From assembly GCA_945910005.1 (NCBI GenBank), contig OX246741.1, forward strand, positions 3,431,946-3,495,945: a stretch of 64,000 nucleotides of DNA. Direction: 5' to 3'. Shown here piece by piece: positions 25,151 through 35,975 of this stretch; position 1 is the first letter of the stretch, and every line of letters begins with the position of its first letter. The notes under the pieces are model-generated. The model was not told the DNA's origin and did no database searches. It saw only the letters and a program-made list of their open reading frames with translations. The position numbers and the translations under genes were made by a program. The stretch is from Isoperla grammatica. Lineage: Eukaryota > Arthropoda > Insecta > Plecoptera > Perlodidae.

Positions 25151-25509
25151 TTAGCGATATTAACTATACGTTTGTCGTACGGTCAACTTGACGCGACAAC
25201 TTGTATCATATGTTCAAGTCGTGTCCTGACCCCCACCGTGCCTCAGAGATATTTGCTTGCGTCTCACACCACGTTAAACTATTATCTGTGGAGGGTCGCA
25301 GCGTGTGTACCAACCCGCAGTGATCTCGCCATTCTATCGACGGCTCGGCAAATCGTCAAACTTTGTAACTCTCCAACCAAGTTCCATATGCAGTATTGTT
25401 AACTACATCATAATAAAGCCGCTCCCAGTCTAATTGCCAGTTGTAGACCTACTTTCCTACATGAATAAGCTCGAGACTAAACTAACGCCCACATACTATA
25501 AAGCCCCAA

Positions 25510-25639
25510 CCACAACTGTCGGCATCCTGATTGCAATCGTAAATCGTGTAAGAGTTACATGGTCCTTATGGCGCTTTTCACAACTAAATCGTAATGTACA
25601 ATTGCGATCCCGATTAAGATCACGATGCCGACAATGTGG
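25510..25639. mobile_element. MITE with inverted ends, 130 bp
   Basis: The left end CCACAACTGTCGGCATCCTG pairs with the right end, which on the opposite strand reads CCACATTGTCGGCATCGTGA. Inner sequence also partly pairs (GATTGCAATCG against CGATCCCGATTAAGATC). The target duplication is not clear. No coding capacity. Confidence 0.75.
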
Positions 25640-26034
25640 TAGGAGCTTGACTACCCGATAACTCTGTCAGCATCAATAGTCACATCGCAGCGAAGCAAAG
25701 ACAGCGATAAGCTCAATCGATTGTCAGTGAGTAAGTAGTTCGAGTTTAAAAGACGTGTTGCAGAAAGAAGACGAGGCCGTGGGTTTCTAGCGCAAATAGC
25801 AGAACATGCAAATAGCAGAAGGCGGAGAGCAAACGGCTCCCAGAGGCCGAGAGAAATAGCACAGACGACAAACGTAATTCGCTCCACCCTACGACCCATT
25901 ACAACAAACAGCCAGACGTATAACGGCATTATATGTAGACTCAAGCGGTGGGTCTGCCTATAGCAGATACCACCCTTATAGGATGTCACATGTTCTAAAT
26001 AGGTTCGTAGTTCTGTTCCGAATACACAAAACTG

Positions 26035-26105
26035 AGGTCAATTAGACATTGGTCTGCTAAACCATGGTTGATGACTTTCTGGTTCGAATCCTGGCTTAGG
26101 CTATC
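26035..26105 (+). pseudogene. tRNA-Ser(GCU)-like remnant
   Basis: The anticodon-loop-like word CTGCTAA in a stem (GG-TCTGCTAAACCATGG) is followed 20 bases later by a perfect B-box, GGTTCGAATCC (26081-26091). This order is that of tRNA-Ser(GCU), but the acceptor arms do not pair and the D-arm is decayed, so it is a pseudogene or SINE head. Confidence 0.4.
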
Positions 26106-26399
26106 ATTTGATATTATTAACATATTTATAGATAAACATTCATTCGTCTATACTTCCATCGTTGCGAAAGTAAGAACGTGTATTTCTTTTAATGGGTGCA
26201 AGTATAGTTCCAAGCAAAGATGTAGCTTGGGCACACATTTACTTCATGCAAGGCAAAATTATAGATATTTGTGCTGCTTTCCGTCCCCGTTATTACAATT
26301 ATGTTATTTCATACGAAGAGGGAAAGACTGATGACGACAAAATAAAATAATAGTACAAATTACAAAATACAGTAATACTAGAGTTTATTTGATTCCGGT

Positions 26400-26740
26400 G
26401 GACTCGACCCCCCGCACGCCCGTCTATTCCCGCGGCCAGACCGCACGAGCCACCGAATTAGATGGGCCACATAGGGTGTGAAGGAATGAGAGAGGCTCAC
26501 TTGTTCTGCAAGTTAGAACAGACGTCTTGCGTCGTCTTGCGTCGGTGCGTCGGAGTGATGGGGCAAAGCTCGTTGCCCCGGCAACGGGCGGGCGTCGCGA
26601 CGCCTCAACGCAGCAGTATCAGAGCGCCGTTCTACTGCGTTGCAACCAGTGCTATACCGAGCAGTTGAACGAACACACGATATGAACTCAGCTGACAGTA
26701 TATAAAGATCATATCTTTGAGAAGAGCGTTTGCCCACCTG
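26400..26740 (+). promoter_or_regulatory. CpG-rich promoter-like block with RFX X-box and TATA box
   Basis: GTTGCCCCGGCAAC at 26572-26585 is a perfect 6-bp palindrome around CC, the X-box form bound by RFX factors, which drive ciliary genes in animals. TATATAAAG at 26699-26707 is a consensus TATA box about 115 bp downstream, in a suitable position for a plus-strand start near 26730. The block is CpG-rich in AT-rich surroundings. The first plus-strand ATG frame (26833, 71 codons) has poor codon bias, so I do not call it a gene. Confidence 0.4.
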
Positions 26741-27327
26741 CCTTACTTTTGGTAAGGCTATCATCACTTAAAACGGTGCTGCATCAGTTAGAAGTAACTA
26801 CCACATTTATCTTATTGGGGAGCTCTTTTAAAATGACTGCAGTTTGTAAAGACATATGTGTTTTTACCAAATTGATGAACAATCAGTTATTTCAAAAGGA
26901 GAACACAAGAAATTGCCGCCATATCAGTCATTCGTTATTTGCATGCATTAGTCGTAACCTCACTCTCCTCATCCCGGTACAGAATGATAATGGATGTATT
27001 TGTTATTCAGACCATGTCACAAACGAGACGACTGCAATCACTTGCTGAATAATATACAGACAAGTTTGTAAACTGAAAACAAGAGGTATTTTCGGGATAC
27101 AAATATGAACACTATCACAATCACACAAAGTTTACGCTGGAGGGAGGGTATATGAAGGCATATACTCCCCCAAATCTTGAATGGTTCGTCTTCCACGTGA
27201 TCGCCGCGCCACCTTGGCCGAGTGCCGCGCGTAACATACGGTCGCACAATCAACAGTTTGGCTAACGTGGGTCTCGTCGACGAGTCGAGAAGACGATTCA
27301 AACTACAGGCGGGCGAATAAATACGTC

Positions 27328-27355
27328 GGGGGGGGGGGGGGGGGAAGGGGGGGGG
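27328..27355 (+). repeat. Poly-G tract, G17 plus G9
   Basis: Seventeen G, then AA, then nine G. Similar tracts lie at 28208, 28799 and 28932 (C), giving four within 1.7 kb. Confidence 0.95.
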
Positions 27356-27570
27356 CGCAAGGCGGCCGTGTGCAGATAAAACACACCCCGAGACTGCCTG
27401 CGTAGCACGAGCCTAGCATACTCATACAGAGCTCTTAGCTATCACTTTCACTGCTGATTATCACGTATGAGGGTGCATACATACCTAGGGAGAGCGAGGG
27501 TACGCGAGTAACGCCCAGGGTACGTAGCCCACTCGAGGTCTTAGGTCCAGTCTTACAATGTCCCAATAAC

Positions 27571-27680
27571 TACTTATACGTCGAACAGCTTGTTGTCTCC
27601 ATGGCAACGACCAATCAAAACTCTTGAAATCCTCCAAATATAATTGCTCCAAATAACTTTTCTATTAAGAGATTGATAGA
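27571..27680 (+). repeat. Dispersed repeat copy 2 (partner at 1-110)
   Basis: Same orientation as the window's first 110 bases. Includes TCTCCATGGCAACGACCAATC, in which CATGGCAAC resembles an X-box half. It is followed by diverged AT-rich DNA. Confidence 0.75.
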
Positions 27681-27699
27681 CCGACCCTTACTATCGCTG

Positions 27700-30480
27700 C
27701 TGGTACGTATACGTGGCAAAAGGTGGAAAAGTAGCCGTAGAAGGAAAGGACGTAAAAAAGAAGACTTAAATAAGTAACGACATTTATCTTATCGACCGCT
27801 GACAGACTTATCAACATTGTTATATAGTGTATAATGAAATTATTGCTATGCAAACTCTGTGGAAGGATTTAAGGATATACCACACGAAGAGAAATAATTC
27901 CGTAAAAGTACTACAGAGCGCAAAACGTGCTTCGTTCATGTTTTAATTTGCAAACAAAGCCCCAGCCCAGCTCGCAACAAAGCCGATCACGAAGTGGGGA
28001 AGGCAAAGCAAAGCAAAGCAAGGCAAGGAAATGCAATAAGTTGACGACATCACCCCCAGCTCGTGAGCAGCGAGCACGATTGATAAACAATAACACGTAC
28101 GTGGGTACCGTAGGGGGAGCGGATTGCTAAGCAGGAAATAACGACGTGCGACGACAACGGGGGCGCCTCAAACAAAACGCCGGCGGGAATGAACAAGTGA
28201 GCCGCGTGGGGGGGGGGGGGGGGAGGGGGAGGGCGTCCCACATGCCCGAGCCATGTTCTATTCACTACTGTGTTTGGGAGGTAAAATACGAGTGTTGAGG
28301 GTTTACACTCGTATCTTATAAAAAAAAAATACACACGAATAAAAATGAAGATTATGAAATGATAGATACAGCCAGACGGTGAGTGATTCGGTTATAGTAG
28401 AGAAATTGATTGGTTTCATTAAACGCAAAGCTAATGCATCTTTCTTCGGAGTTCGGAGAACATATTAACTCAGATAATATCAGATTACAAGCAATCTTGA
28501 TGCACAATCTTGGGTAGTGATTATATTTATGTGTAAAACATGATTCGAGACCATCACTAAATGTAACAAACATATCACATCATTTACATAAAAACCAGTA
28601 ATGTGTTTACGCCAGAAGATGAGGGGCTTACATGAAAATACTTTGAGTTGAGGTGAAGGCGGGCGCGCTACCATTCACCCCAACATAAATTATTTGAGCA
28701 GCCACGTCTGGAGCAAAGCTGCGGTATAATGTGAAACAACAGCATTTCCTCTCCAAGACTGTTTTATTCGCCGCCTCCACGCACGACTGCCGGGGGGAGG
28801 GGGGGGGGGGGGGGGGTTGGGGGAGAGAGCTATGTGCGAAAAGAGCCAGCAGCCTTCGACACGGGAATTGACAGACAGGCAGAAGGGAATCATTGTGTTG
28901 CGGGAAGCATCAATAAAACTACCGTGAGCTACCCCCCCCCCCCCCCCCCTCAGACATGCCTGTCCAAAACTCACACACAGCACAGCGGAAACATATTGAG
29001 ACAAAACACACACGTCAGAGTATAGGCCCACTCCGTAGCCTCATCCCGAGAATAATAATAAACGCGATTCGTGAAAAATATGAAAATTATTCAAACTGCA
29101 GTGGCTGCTTTTCATTAGACGAAATTTCAGTGTGAAATTAACACGCGCTGTCTGTATAACAAGTAGTTACAACAACTAGGATACATGTATAACGAACAGT
29201 ATACACGTAAACGGCGCGAGCCCCAACCGTAAACGATTATCATTTACACTGCAACGTTGCCGGGCGAGAATGGACATAGACCCCCCACTCGACGAACACT
29301 GGTCGTTCTAGTATTGCGAAGCGAAACCCTTGAAATATAAACACATAATTAAAAGTTTCTCTGCAGTAAGAATTGCCTGTTTTAGAGAAGTTTCCGTAAA
29401 CACAGAGAAATCAACCGAACTTGTAATAATGAAGTGGACAAAGCAGAATGCAACCTCTAGCGTGGGTGCCCGGTTATTAGACTCAAGCTTCGGAGGTCGG
29501 ATCAATTCTTCAAGCAGACAACTTCAAAGTTTGCCGTCATAAAGAGCAGAGATAACCGAAGAATACTTCTATACCGAACATAATATCTTAAGCAATGCAA
29601 ATACCACATAACGGATGAATATTAAAACAGCATGGTCATATCGTCATGAGACTTCAGTCACTGAGAACGTAACAGAAAAATATTAAATTTTGTCCGTACA
29701 GATTTTGGAACACACCGTTGCCACACCTACACGAGAGTTCGTAATTGTCTACATGTAAGTGCATAAAAAGTTATGCCAAATTGGGTTGCGTTTGATTCAG
29801 CGAGCATCATTAACAGAAACGTGTTTTTCTACATCTCAAATTATGTCTAGGACCGTTATACAATACATTATAGACTGTACCATTTCCACTTGCCTGTGAT
29901 TTAACATCAATAAATAATTTGCTAAATCTTCCGCTTACAAATGACAGCTTTAGTGTACGTTAATTGCGTTAATAGCATCTTAGAGAAGAGGGAGACCCGA
30001 GTTTGCTGGCACCTTCTATAAGCTTACTTTAATGGCATTGCACTATACCGTGTGTATATATCAGTGTTCTATACTCCACAGAACTCGAGGTTTATCGGGG
30101 TTCAACCACTCCACATATACCACTTGGATGGAGTTATCGCCTTTTGAGTAATTTTCATGTCCAGGGTCGGTGGTGTTGGGAAGAAAATATTTAATAACAA
30201 TATTTCATAACAGGTAGGTAAGTATAACGACGTTCGTTAGCACCCCTAAAACAAAACAAACGCACAAGTCGCAAAGCACATCGTAGGTCTTTCGAGGAAG
30301 CGGACAGTTTTAGACAGCCCTGCCTCCAAGGAGCAACACTGGTATCAACTCTTTTAGCACCCCTAAAACAAAAAGCAAGCGTCGCGCCGCCCCGAGGAAG
30401 GAGGGGACCTAGAACTACTTGTTGATAGACGGGCCAACACCCCCCAGGGAGGGGTTGGTTGTGTTGTTCACCCAGCGACG
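27700..30480. other. Stretch without a supported gene
   Basis: Contents: three G/C homopolymers (28208-28223, 28799-28816, 28932-28949), a short hairpin ATACGAGTGT / ACACTCGTAT (about 28288-28316), and a plus frame at 29330-29542 preceded by an acceptor-like TTCTCTGCAG. That frame has moderate codon balance but no recognisable product, and I leave it uncalled. Confidence 0.4.
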
Positions 30481-30497
30481 ATTGCTCGCCCGACAGA

Positions 30498-30761
30498 ATG
30501 GCCTCTCATAAAGAGCAATTACTTGTCACAAAGAATGGATATCCCGTGTCCATCGCTTCCCTCAAAACAACACTTGCGTAGACGGGAAGTGGCCGCGTAG
30601 AGACAAAGTGGTCAGAAAGGAAAATATCACCGAGCGAGGTTCTTTGGGCGTCTATGCTTACATGGAAGACACTTGGGGTGAAACTCTTCGGAGGTGGGAA
30701 GGTCGCGGATATCCTAAAATACGGTGATGGTGACGACATAACGAAATGGGTAGTTGGCTGA
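30498..30761 (+). CDS. Open frame interrupted once by TAG; possible exon or broken gene
   Basis: ATG at 30498 (AGAATGG context) opens 27 codons beginning MASHKEQLLVTKNGYPVSI, then TAG at 30579-30581. The same frame continues for 59 codons to TGA at 30761 and reads like a soluble protein rich in Lys, Gly and Asp (for example KTLGVKLFGGGKVADILKY). Two readings fit: an exon that begins at an acceptor formed by this very TAG (GCGTAG|ACGGG), or a decaying gene with one stop. The opposite strand carries a 77-codon frame over the same bases, richer in Pro/Ser/Phe and less convincing. I do not recognise a family. It ends 45 bp before the foldback element at 30807. Confidence 0.3.
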
Positions 30762-30806
30762 CGTTGTAGTCAAAGATTCCTATCATACAACTTAGCAGCT
30801 TGTTAC

Positions 30807-30960
30807 TAATGCTACGTTTACAGCTACGCGTTGCGAGCGAAGCGAGGGCGCGAGCTCCAATCAGCGGCCGAGTTTCATGCAAAGAAGTTACAAACTCGGC
30901 CGCTGATTGGAGCTCGCGCCCTCGCTTCGCTCGCAACGCGTAGCTGTAAACGTAGCATTA
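30807..30960. mobile_element. Perfect foldback element, two 69-bp arms, 16-bp loop
   Basis: Arms 30807-30875 and 30892-30960 are exact reverse complements. The loop is 30876-30891. The ends are TAATGCTACGTTTACAGCTA and its complement; TA at each extreme could be a TA target duplication, leaving ATGCTACG termini. The arms are CpG-rich (AGCGAAGCGAGGGCGCGAGC) and carry CCAATCAG. Perfect identity of the arms implies a recent insertion or gene conversion. RNA across it would form a near-ideal 69-bp duplex. Confidence 0.95.
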
Positions 30961-31279
30961 CATTGAGCTGAAAGCTGGTATATGACAATAAATAAATAAG
31001 AATGAAAAACGTGTGAAGTTCACACCACTCAAATGCGATACCTAATTCATAATTATCTTGAACGTTAAGACTGACTCTGTAAAGTTGCAGGGCGAGTTGC
31101 GTTGTGTAGTGACATTTAGAGATTGGCACAATACAAACTAAAATTAAAATAATAATGCAAGGAGCAGCAAATCTTAGTCGTTTCTGCAATAAGGCCAGCA
31201 CTACATTTCTGGAAGAAGTATTATGAAATAACATCTGCACTATTCACCCTCTGAGCTAAGAAAGCATTACGGGGTACTT

Positions 31280-31365
31280 GACTAACACACCGCCAGCTAA
31301 GAGACCATCTCACACAGGCAGGCAGGCTGTGCACAGAGCCCGTGTGACTGAAGGCGGTGTGTTCT
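31280..31365. repeat. Short inverted repeat, 11-bp arms
   Basis: AACACACCGCC (about 31283-31293) and GGCGGTGTGTT (about 31353-31363) form an inverted pair around a 60-bp centre. It may be a tiny MITE; no target duplication is evident. Confidence 0.5.
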
Positions 31366-31869
31366 ACCAGCGCCTATCGCACTCCCGCATCTGCATACAA
31401 ATGCGATTACAGCACGTATATGTATGTGTGAACATAAACATTAGTGTTCGTGCACGGTGGGATGTGGTTCTAACAATTAGCTCGGAGCCAATTCATTCCG
31501 TATAATGCAAAAATTGAATACTGTGTATTAAACACGAGACGGAAACTTACACGTAGGCCTATAATATATACGAGTAATATTATTTCAGAGCTGTGCATCA
31601 ATTTGTATTGTATTATTATGTCAGTGTATGTATTTGTGTGGTTCATGCCTAAACGTATTTAGTTCAAGAACTGATTAACAGAGGACACATTTTGAAATGA
31701 ACATAAAACAATTTAACGTGTTGTAGCGATAAAGACTTGCGCTTGTGCATGTAGCGCACTCCTGTTGAGCGTGGCAAGAGGTTTAGAGGCCTCATAAGCC
31801 GCTTGCAAGGCAAATGCTGATTTATAACAGGACCGACTGTATGCCCTGCTCGAACTATCAGTAAAACAT

Positions 31870-32345
31870 ATTTTAATGATATCAGCAAGTTTGATGATAT
31901 CGCCAGCTTTACTGTATATTTCGGACCAGCAGAATATACCGACATCGACAAAATTTTGGTGATATCGTTAGGCAGTTTTGGTGATATCAGTACATTTTTA
32001 TAGTGATATCGGTATATATTTTAGTAATATCACTAAAGTTGTGGTGATATCGGCAGGAGTTTTTTGATGATATCATTACCTGGATCAGTAGGGGTATTTT
32101 GATGATATCACCACAGAGCTATGATGATGTCAGCATGGGTATTTTGATGATATCACCACATAGGTATGATGATATCACCACATAGGTATGATGATATCAC
32201 CACATAGCTATGACGATATCACCACATAGCTATGACGATATCACCACATAGCTATGATGATATCGCCAGCTTTACTGTATATTTCGGACCAGCAGAATAT
32301 ACCGACATCGACAAAATTTTGGTGATATCGATGATATCACCACAG
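31870..32345 (+). repeat. GATATC-rich cluster 1
   Basis: About 15 GATATC words occur in 475 bp, mostly as GATGATATCACCACATAG-like units of about 21 bp, plus longer spacers. A 75-bp segment at 31893-31967 is repeated exactly at 32256-32330, bracketing the short-unit array. It shows neither a coding frame nor terminal repeats. Confidence 0.9.
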
Positions 32346-32542
32346 ATCCCAAAAAGATGCCCTGGACGATGCACAGAGGATTCTTATACTAAATGAAAAA
32401 TTCATGTTTAGTAAATGCAACTGTGATTTATTCACAACAATTAGCCTATAGAGAATGAAACCAAATAGCATAAAAAGTATAATTCGTAAAGTGTAATTAA
32501 AATAATTGTAAAGTAAAAAATTAAACAGTTTAGCGTACATAT

Positions 32543-32840
32543 TAGGGATGGGCAAATACGAGTAGACTAGGTTTAACATTTTTTAAATTTGCGTTTTAAC
32601 GTTTTAGTCGCCACTTCCCCTGCCATGAGATGAAAAAATAACCAGAAAGTTACGAAACCGAGGGTAAAATTAAAATTCGTGGCGAGAAAAACTATAATAG
32701 CAGAAAAATTTTGTAAAATATTGTTGTAAAATATTAGCTTGTTTCTATCATATACAAAACACGATTGTACAAACGTTTAAATGTGGCATACAAAACGTAT
32801 ATGTTTAAAGCCACTCCCATGTTTCAACGTCCCATCCCTA
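32543..32840 (+). mobile_element. hAT-type MITE, 298 bp, 8-bp target duplication
   Basis: The ends are TAGGGATGGGCAAATACGAG and, on the opposite strand of the right end, TAGGGATGGGACGTTGAAAC. Flanking octamers are GTACATAT (32535-32542) and TTACATAT (32841-32848), identical in seven of eight bases. TAGNGATGGG ends plus an 8-bp duplication are diagnostic of hAT elements. It interrupts an older degenerate duplication seen on both sides (AAGTAAAAAATTAAA at about 32512 and 32942). Confidence 0.9.
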
Positions 32841-33036
32841 TTACATATAGAACGCAAATTGCAAATGGAAAATGCGTAAATAGTAGAATGAATATTGTAA
32901 ACATGGTGTAAGTCAAGTGTAGGCCTAATTATAATATTGAAAAGTAAAAAATTAAATAGGTAAGTGTACACAGTACACAAATTGCAAATAGAAAATGAGT
33001 AAATAGTAGAATAAAGTATGAACATGAGCGTTTTCC

Positions 33037-33174
33037 TAGTTAATTATTTTTTGCTGCCCTAACCAGCGTGATAATTTTATCACTTAGATATCCCCGAATA
33101 GCCGCTACTCTTGTTTCCGCCATACCAGTAGACGGCGAACTGGTTTCTAGCGCCATCCGTTTGTGCGAGCAGAT
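33037..33174 (-). CDS. Candidate terminal exon with a 39-codon ORF
   Basis: On the minus strand an acceptor, GTTTGATTTTACAG, ends at 33175 and the exon begins ATCTGCTCGC. ATG at 33156-33154 opens 39 codons to TAG (33037-33039). The peptide begins MALETSSPSTGMAETRVAAI and ends GYLSDKIITLVRAAKIIN, with balanced codons. The acceptor and first five codons are duplicated at 34977-35012, where the frame then diverges and stops. It would pair with the untranslated exon at 35739-35935. Against it: the ORF is short, and its end overlaps GAGCGTTTTCCTAGTT, a word repeated at 11.7 kb. No family is recognised. Confidence 0.35.
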
Positions 33175-33625
33175 CTGTAAAATCAAACACATTGAATTAG
33201 CCTAAAAAACAAATTGAAGCTTGAGGAACCTTAGAGAAGTTGCTCTTCAAATGCCAACTCTCTTTTGCACAGTGATAAATGAGGAAAATAGAGCTTTAGG
33301 ACAAAAATGGAATATAGTTTTAAACTAGAACATTCCTACAATTTAGCCAAGTGTCTACTTTTGCCTTTAATCACGGTGCTATCATATTAGTATGTAAGCC
33401 ACTGGTAAACGCATTTGTATCAGTTTCTAAATTTAGCGTAAGTTCACAAAAAATACTAAAACTATCTAGTTTGGAGCAAAACATTTAATAGGATGGCCTA
33501 CTATTCAATCAATATCATAGTTCTATCAGTTTAGTTACTGAGTGGGTAGACTCTAAATTTGAATTTATTTATTTATTTTATTTATTTGGATGAAGGCCCC
33601 CTGAACACAAGTAGTGGGCCACATG
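33142..33625. repeat. Segmental duplication, copy 1 (partner 34977-35380)
   Basis: This shares about 385 bp with 34977-35346, including the acceptor region and intron sequence AGTTGCTCTTCAAATGCCAA. At 33528-33588 a 61-bp family A tail is present where copy 2 has only 8 bp; similarity resumes at GGATG-AGGCCCCCTGAACAC. Confidence 0.85.
33528..33588 (+). mobile_element. Family A 3'-end fragment inserted in a duplicated segment
   Basis: GTTACTGAGTGGGTAGACTC with a TTTATTTA tail. The homologous site in the other duplicate (35347-35354) lacks it, so filled and empty versions of one site can be compared inside the window. Confidence 0.8.
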
Positions 33626-34303
33626 TCTGCTACTGTTATGAGCCACAACTTTGCACTTAGTAAGCACTAAGCAGACTGCATTTACATACAAGACCGAGTA
33701 CCGAGTAATAAGAGACCAAAATCAAGACCGAGTAATACGCATATATTGCAAACAACCTTTTTTTTTAAACTTGTTCTTTCACAATTCTAACATCTCCCTA
33801 ACTACAACTTAAGTCCTACTATGTTTCAATTCTCTAGTTCATATTATAATACCAGTACACATCTTCACCTTCTCATGCTTACCGTCAATATCTGATAATT
33901 ATTCTACAATATTTAGCGCATGGCCCCCACTCAGTCTTTATAACTTTGCGGGCTTCTTCAACATCATACTAATTACAAAGATGGTACGTATGTGCCAACC
34001 AATGAATCAACCATGTAGTGTGTTTAAAAATAAAATTATCTGAAATCTGAATCTGAGTCAGTCACATAACTGATTACAAGTTGCACATGTAGGTACCCAT
34101 TAATTAAGCTGGTAAAAAGTTACTAAGCCTACCTATGAAAGACACCCAATAATAATATTACCTTTCATTTTAACTTTACCTTTAATATTTTCATTCAGTA
34201 GCATACTTGCAGTAAGAAGCCTTATAGTTAGTAGGCCTACAGGCTAGTTCGGACCAAGTGTGCTGACACTGTGATTTTACTGGGGAAAACTCAGTTGCCC
34301 TAC

Positions 34304-34386
34304 TAGGGATGGGAGAAAACGTTTCATTTTGCAAACGTTTATTTGTTTGAATTTTTCGCATTTAAACGTAACACTCCTCCTCCTGT
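34304..34386 (+). mobile_element. hAT-type MITE fragment, left end only
   Basis: TAGGGATGGGAGAAAACGTT matches the left end of the element at 32543 and keeps related internal sequence for about 80 bp. It stops where family A begins (34387), so that insertion or a deletion removed the right end. Confidence 0.7.
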
Positions 34387-34560
34387 CATATTATGTTTCG
34401 TAATTAAAATATCGATCTTTGATTGGTTATCGCTCACTCGTCGATGGTGTTCGGAGCCTATAGGGTTGGTTTAATCGCTTTAAATTTAAGTCCTCCACTG
34501 AAAATCGGTTTCGTTACTGAGTGGGTAGACTCTAAATGTGAATTTATTTATTTATTCAGT
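34387..34560 (+). mobile_element. Dispersed family A, 5'-truncated copy
   Basis: It begins at TATGTTTCGTAATT, about 120 bp into the consensus, and runs to GAGTGGGTAGACTCTAAATG and a TTTATTTA tail. Confidence 0.8.
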
Positions 34561-34976
34561 ATTCACAAAATGATAACAAAAATGAGTTGTAATGTTCATG
34601 GAAAAAATGTTCAACGAAGTAACGCGGGTGATTTATTATATTCATTGTTGATTGTATTCTCCACCTTTGTGTCAAACCGTCCACAGTCATTTTGACTCCA
34701 CACACTAAGCTATGCCTCGTTGGCTCGTCGAAGAGCTGTGACCGAAAAAACCTGCGAGTTAGGGTTTTGGGTTGGGGCAGGCGGGGTATAAGACGCAGTT
34801 AAACGTGTATGAATATTTGTACACGTATATTTTTGCGCGGGCGTTTACACAACTCAGTCCTATGCCCTACTGATGTGTTATCAGTCAAATCTAGTCCGAA
34901 CTAAGTACGTAGGCCTACTGGCCTGTCTGGACTTGGCTCCCGTAGTAAAAGTAGTCTAGGACTCTTCAATATAACA

Positions 34977-35380
34977 GGTTTCCAGCGCCATTCGTTTGTG
35001 GAGCAGATCTGTAAAATCAAACACATTGAATTAGCCTAAAATACAAGTGAAGCTTGGGGAAGTTTAGAGAAGTTGCTCTTCAAATGCCAACTCTCTTTTC
35101 CACAAAATGAGGAAAATAGAGCTTTAGGACAAAAATGGGGTAGGCCCTATTGTTTTAAACCAGCAACATTCCCGCAATTTAGCCAATTGTATTTTGCCTT
35201 TAATCATGGTGCTATCATATTAGTATATAAGCCACTAGTAAATGCATTTGTATCAGTCTTGAAAGTTAGCATGAGTTCACAATTAATACTAAAACTATCT
35301 AGTTTGGAGCAAAACATTAAATAGGATGGGCAATCATAGTTCTATCTATCTGTTGGATGTAGGCCCCCTGAACACTAGTG
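34977..35380. repeat. Segmental duplication, copy 2
   Basis: Same orientation as 33142-33625, offset about 1.83 kb. It carries the acceptor plus five codons of the minus-strand exon, then diverges, so it would be a non-functional exon copy inside the intron of that gene. Confidence 0.85.
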
Positions 35381-35738
35381 GGTATGGGGGTAGTGGGTAT
35401 GTGTTGTTGTCCAAAATCTAGGCCCAAGTCTAAGATCAAATAGGCCTAAGGCTAGGGCACCTGGCCGCACATGCCTATCCCAGCCTAGGCCCTAGCCTAC
35501 GCTACGGCTACGGTCGGAGACATTAACTAGGCCTAGGTCTAAATCAGTAAATATAATAGTATATGTCTATTAACTGTGATTAGGCCTACGGTTAAGCTAA
35601 GCTCAAGACCTATGGTCTAAAGCAAGACCATTTCAGTCAAATATGATGGGCAACCTAACCTAAAATTTCCGTCTTGGCTAGCTGGCAGGCAGACGACGCA
35701 CATTAATAAGTTACAATAAAGAGTTGATTTAATCTTAC

Positions 35739-35935
35739 CTATGACAGACACGATGTTCGGAAATGGAATTCTTCACTTCATGCTGAACAAACACCCACGG
35801 ATTCGCACAAAATTGTCTAAACGTACATAAGCGACCGTTGCACGCCGACGTTGTTGAAGCGTTGTTCCTTCAAACTTGTCAGTCACCGCCACAACCACAC
35901 TCGACCAGCGGCTGGCGGCGGCTAGAAACAGCTGC
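35739..35935 (-). other. Candidate 5' untranslated exon ending in a strong donor
   Basis: On the minus strand a CpG-rich leader ends GTCTGTCATAG|GTAAGATT (donor after 35739). The only early ATG is followed at once by AAG TGA, so the exon would be non-coding. It lies about 30 bp downstream of a TATA-like word (35961-35970) and 2.5 kb upstream of the candidate terminal exon at 33174. A similar donor-region word, CCTACCTATGAAAGACAC, recurs at about 34124. Confidence 0.35.
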
Positions 35936-35939
35936 GTAT

Positions 35940-35975
35940 AGAAGGCCGTGACACCGCGCTTTATTTAAAAGCCAA
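35940..35975 (-). promoter_or_regulatory. TATA-like core promoter
   Basis: The minus strand reads TTTTAAATAAAG (35959-35970), followed by a CpG-rich leader. The distance to the CpG-rich transcript start region (about 30 bp) is right for a TATA element. Confidence 0.35.

Noticed and set aside
31870..32345. CRISPR-like array in the GATATC cluster
   Set aside because: Units have no constant repeat plus unique spacer pattern, and the DNA is eukaryotic. It is a degenerate tandem array.
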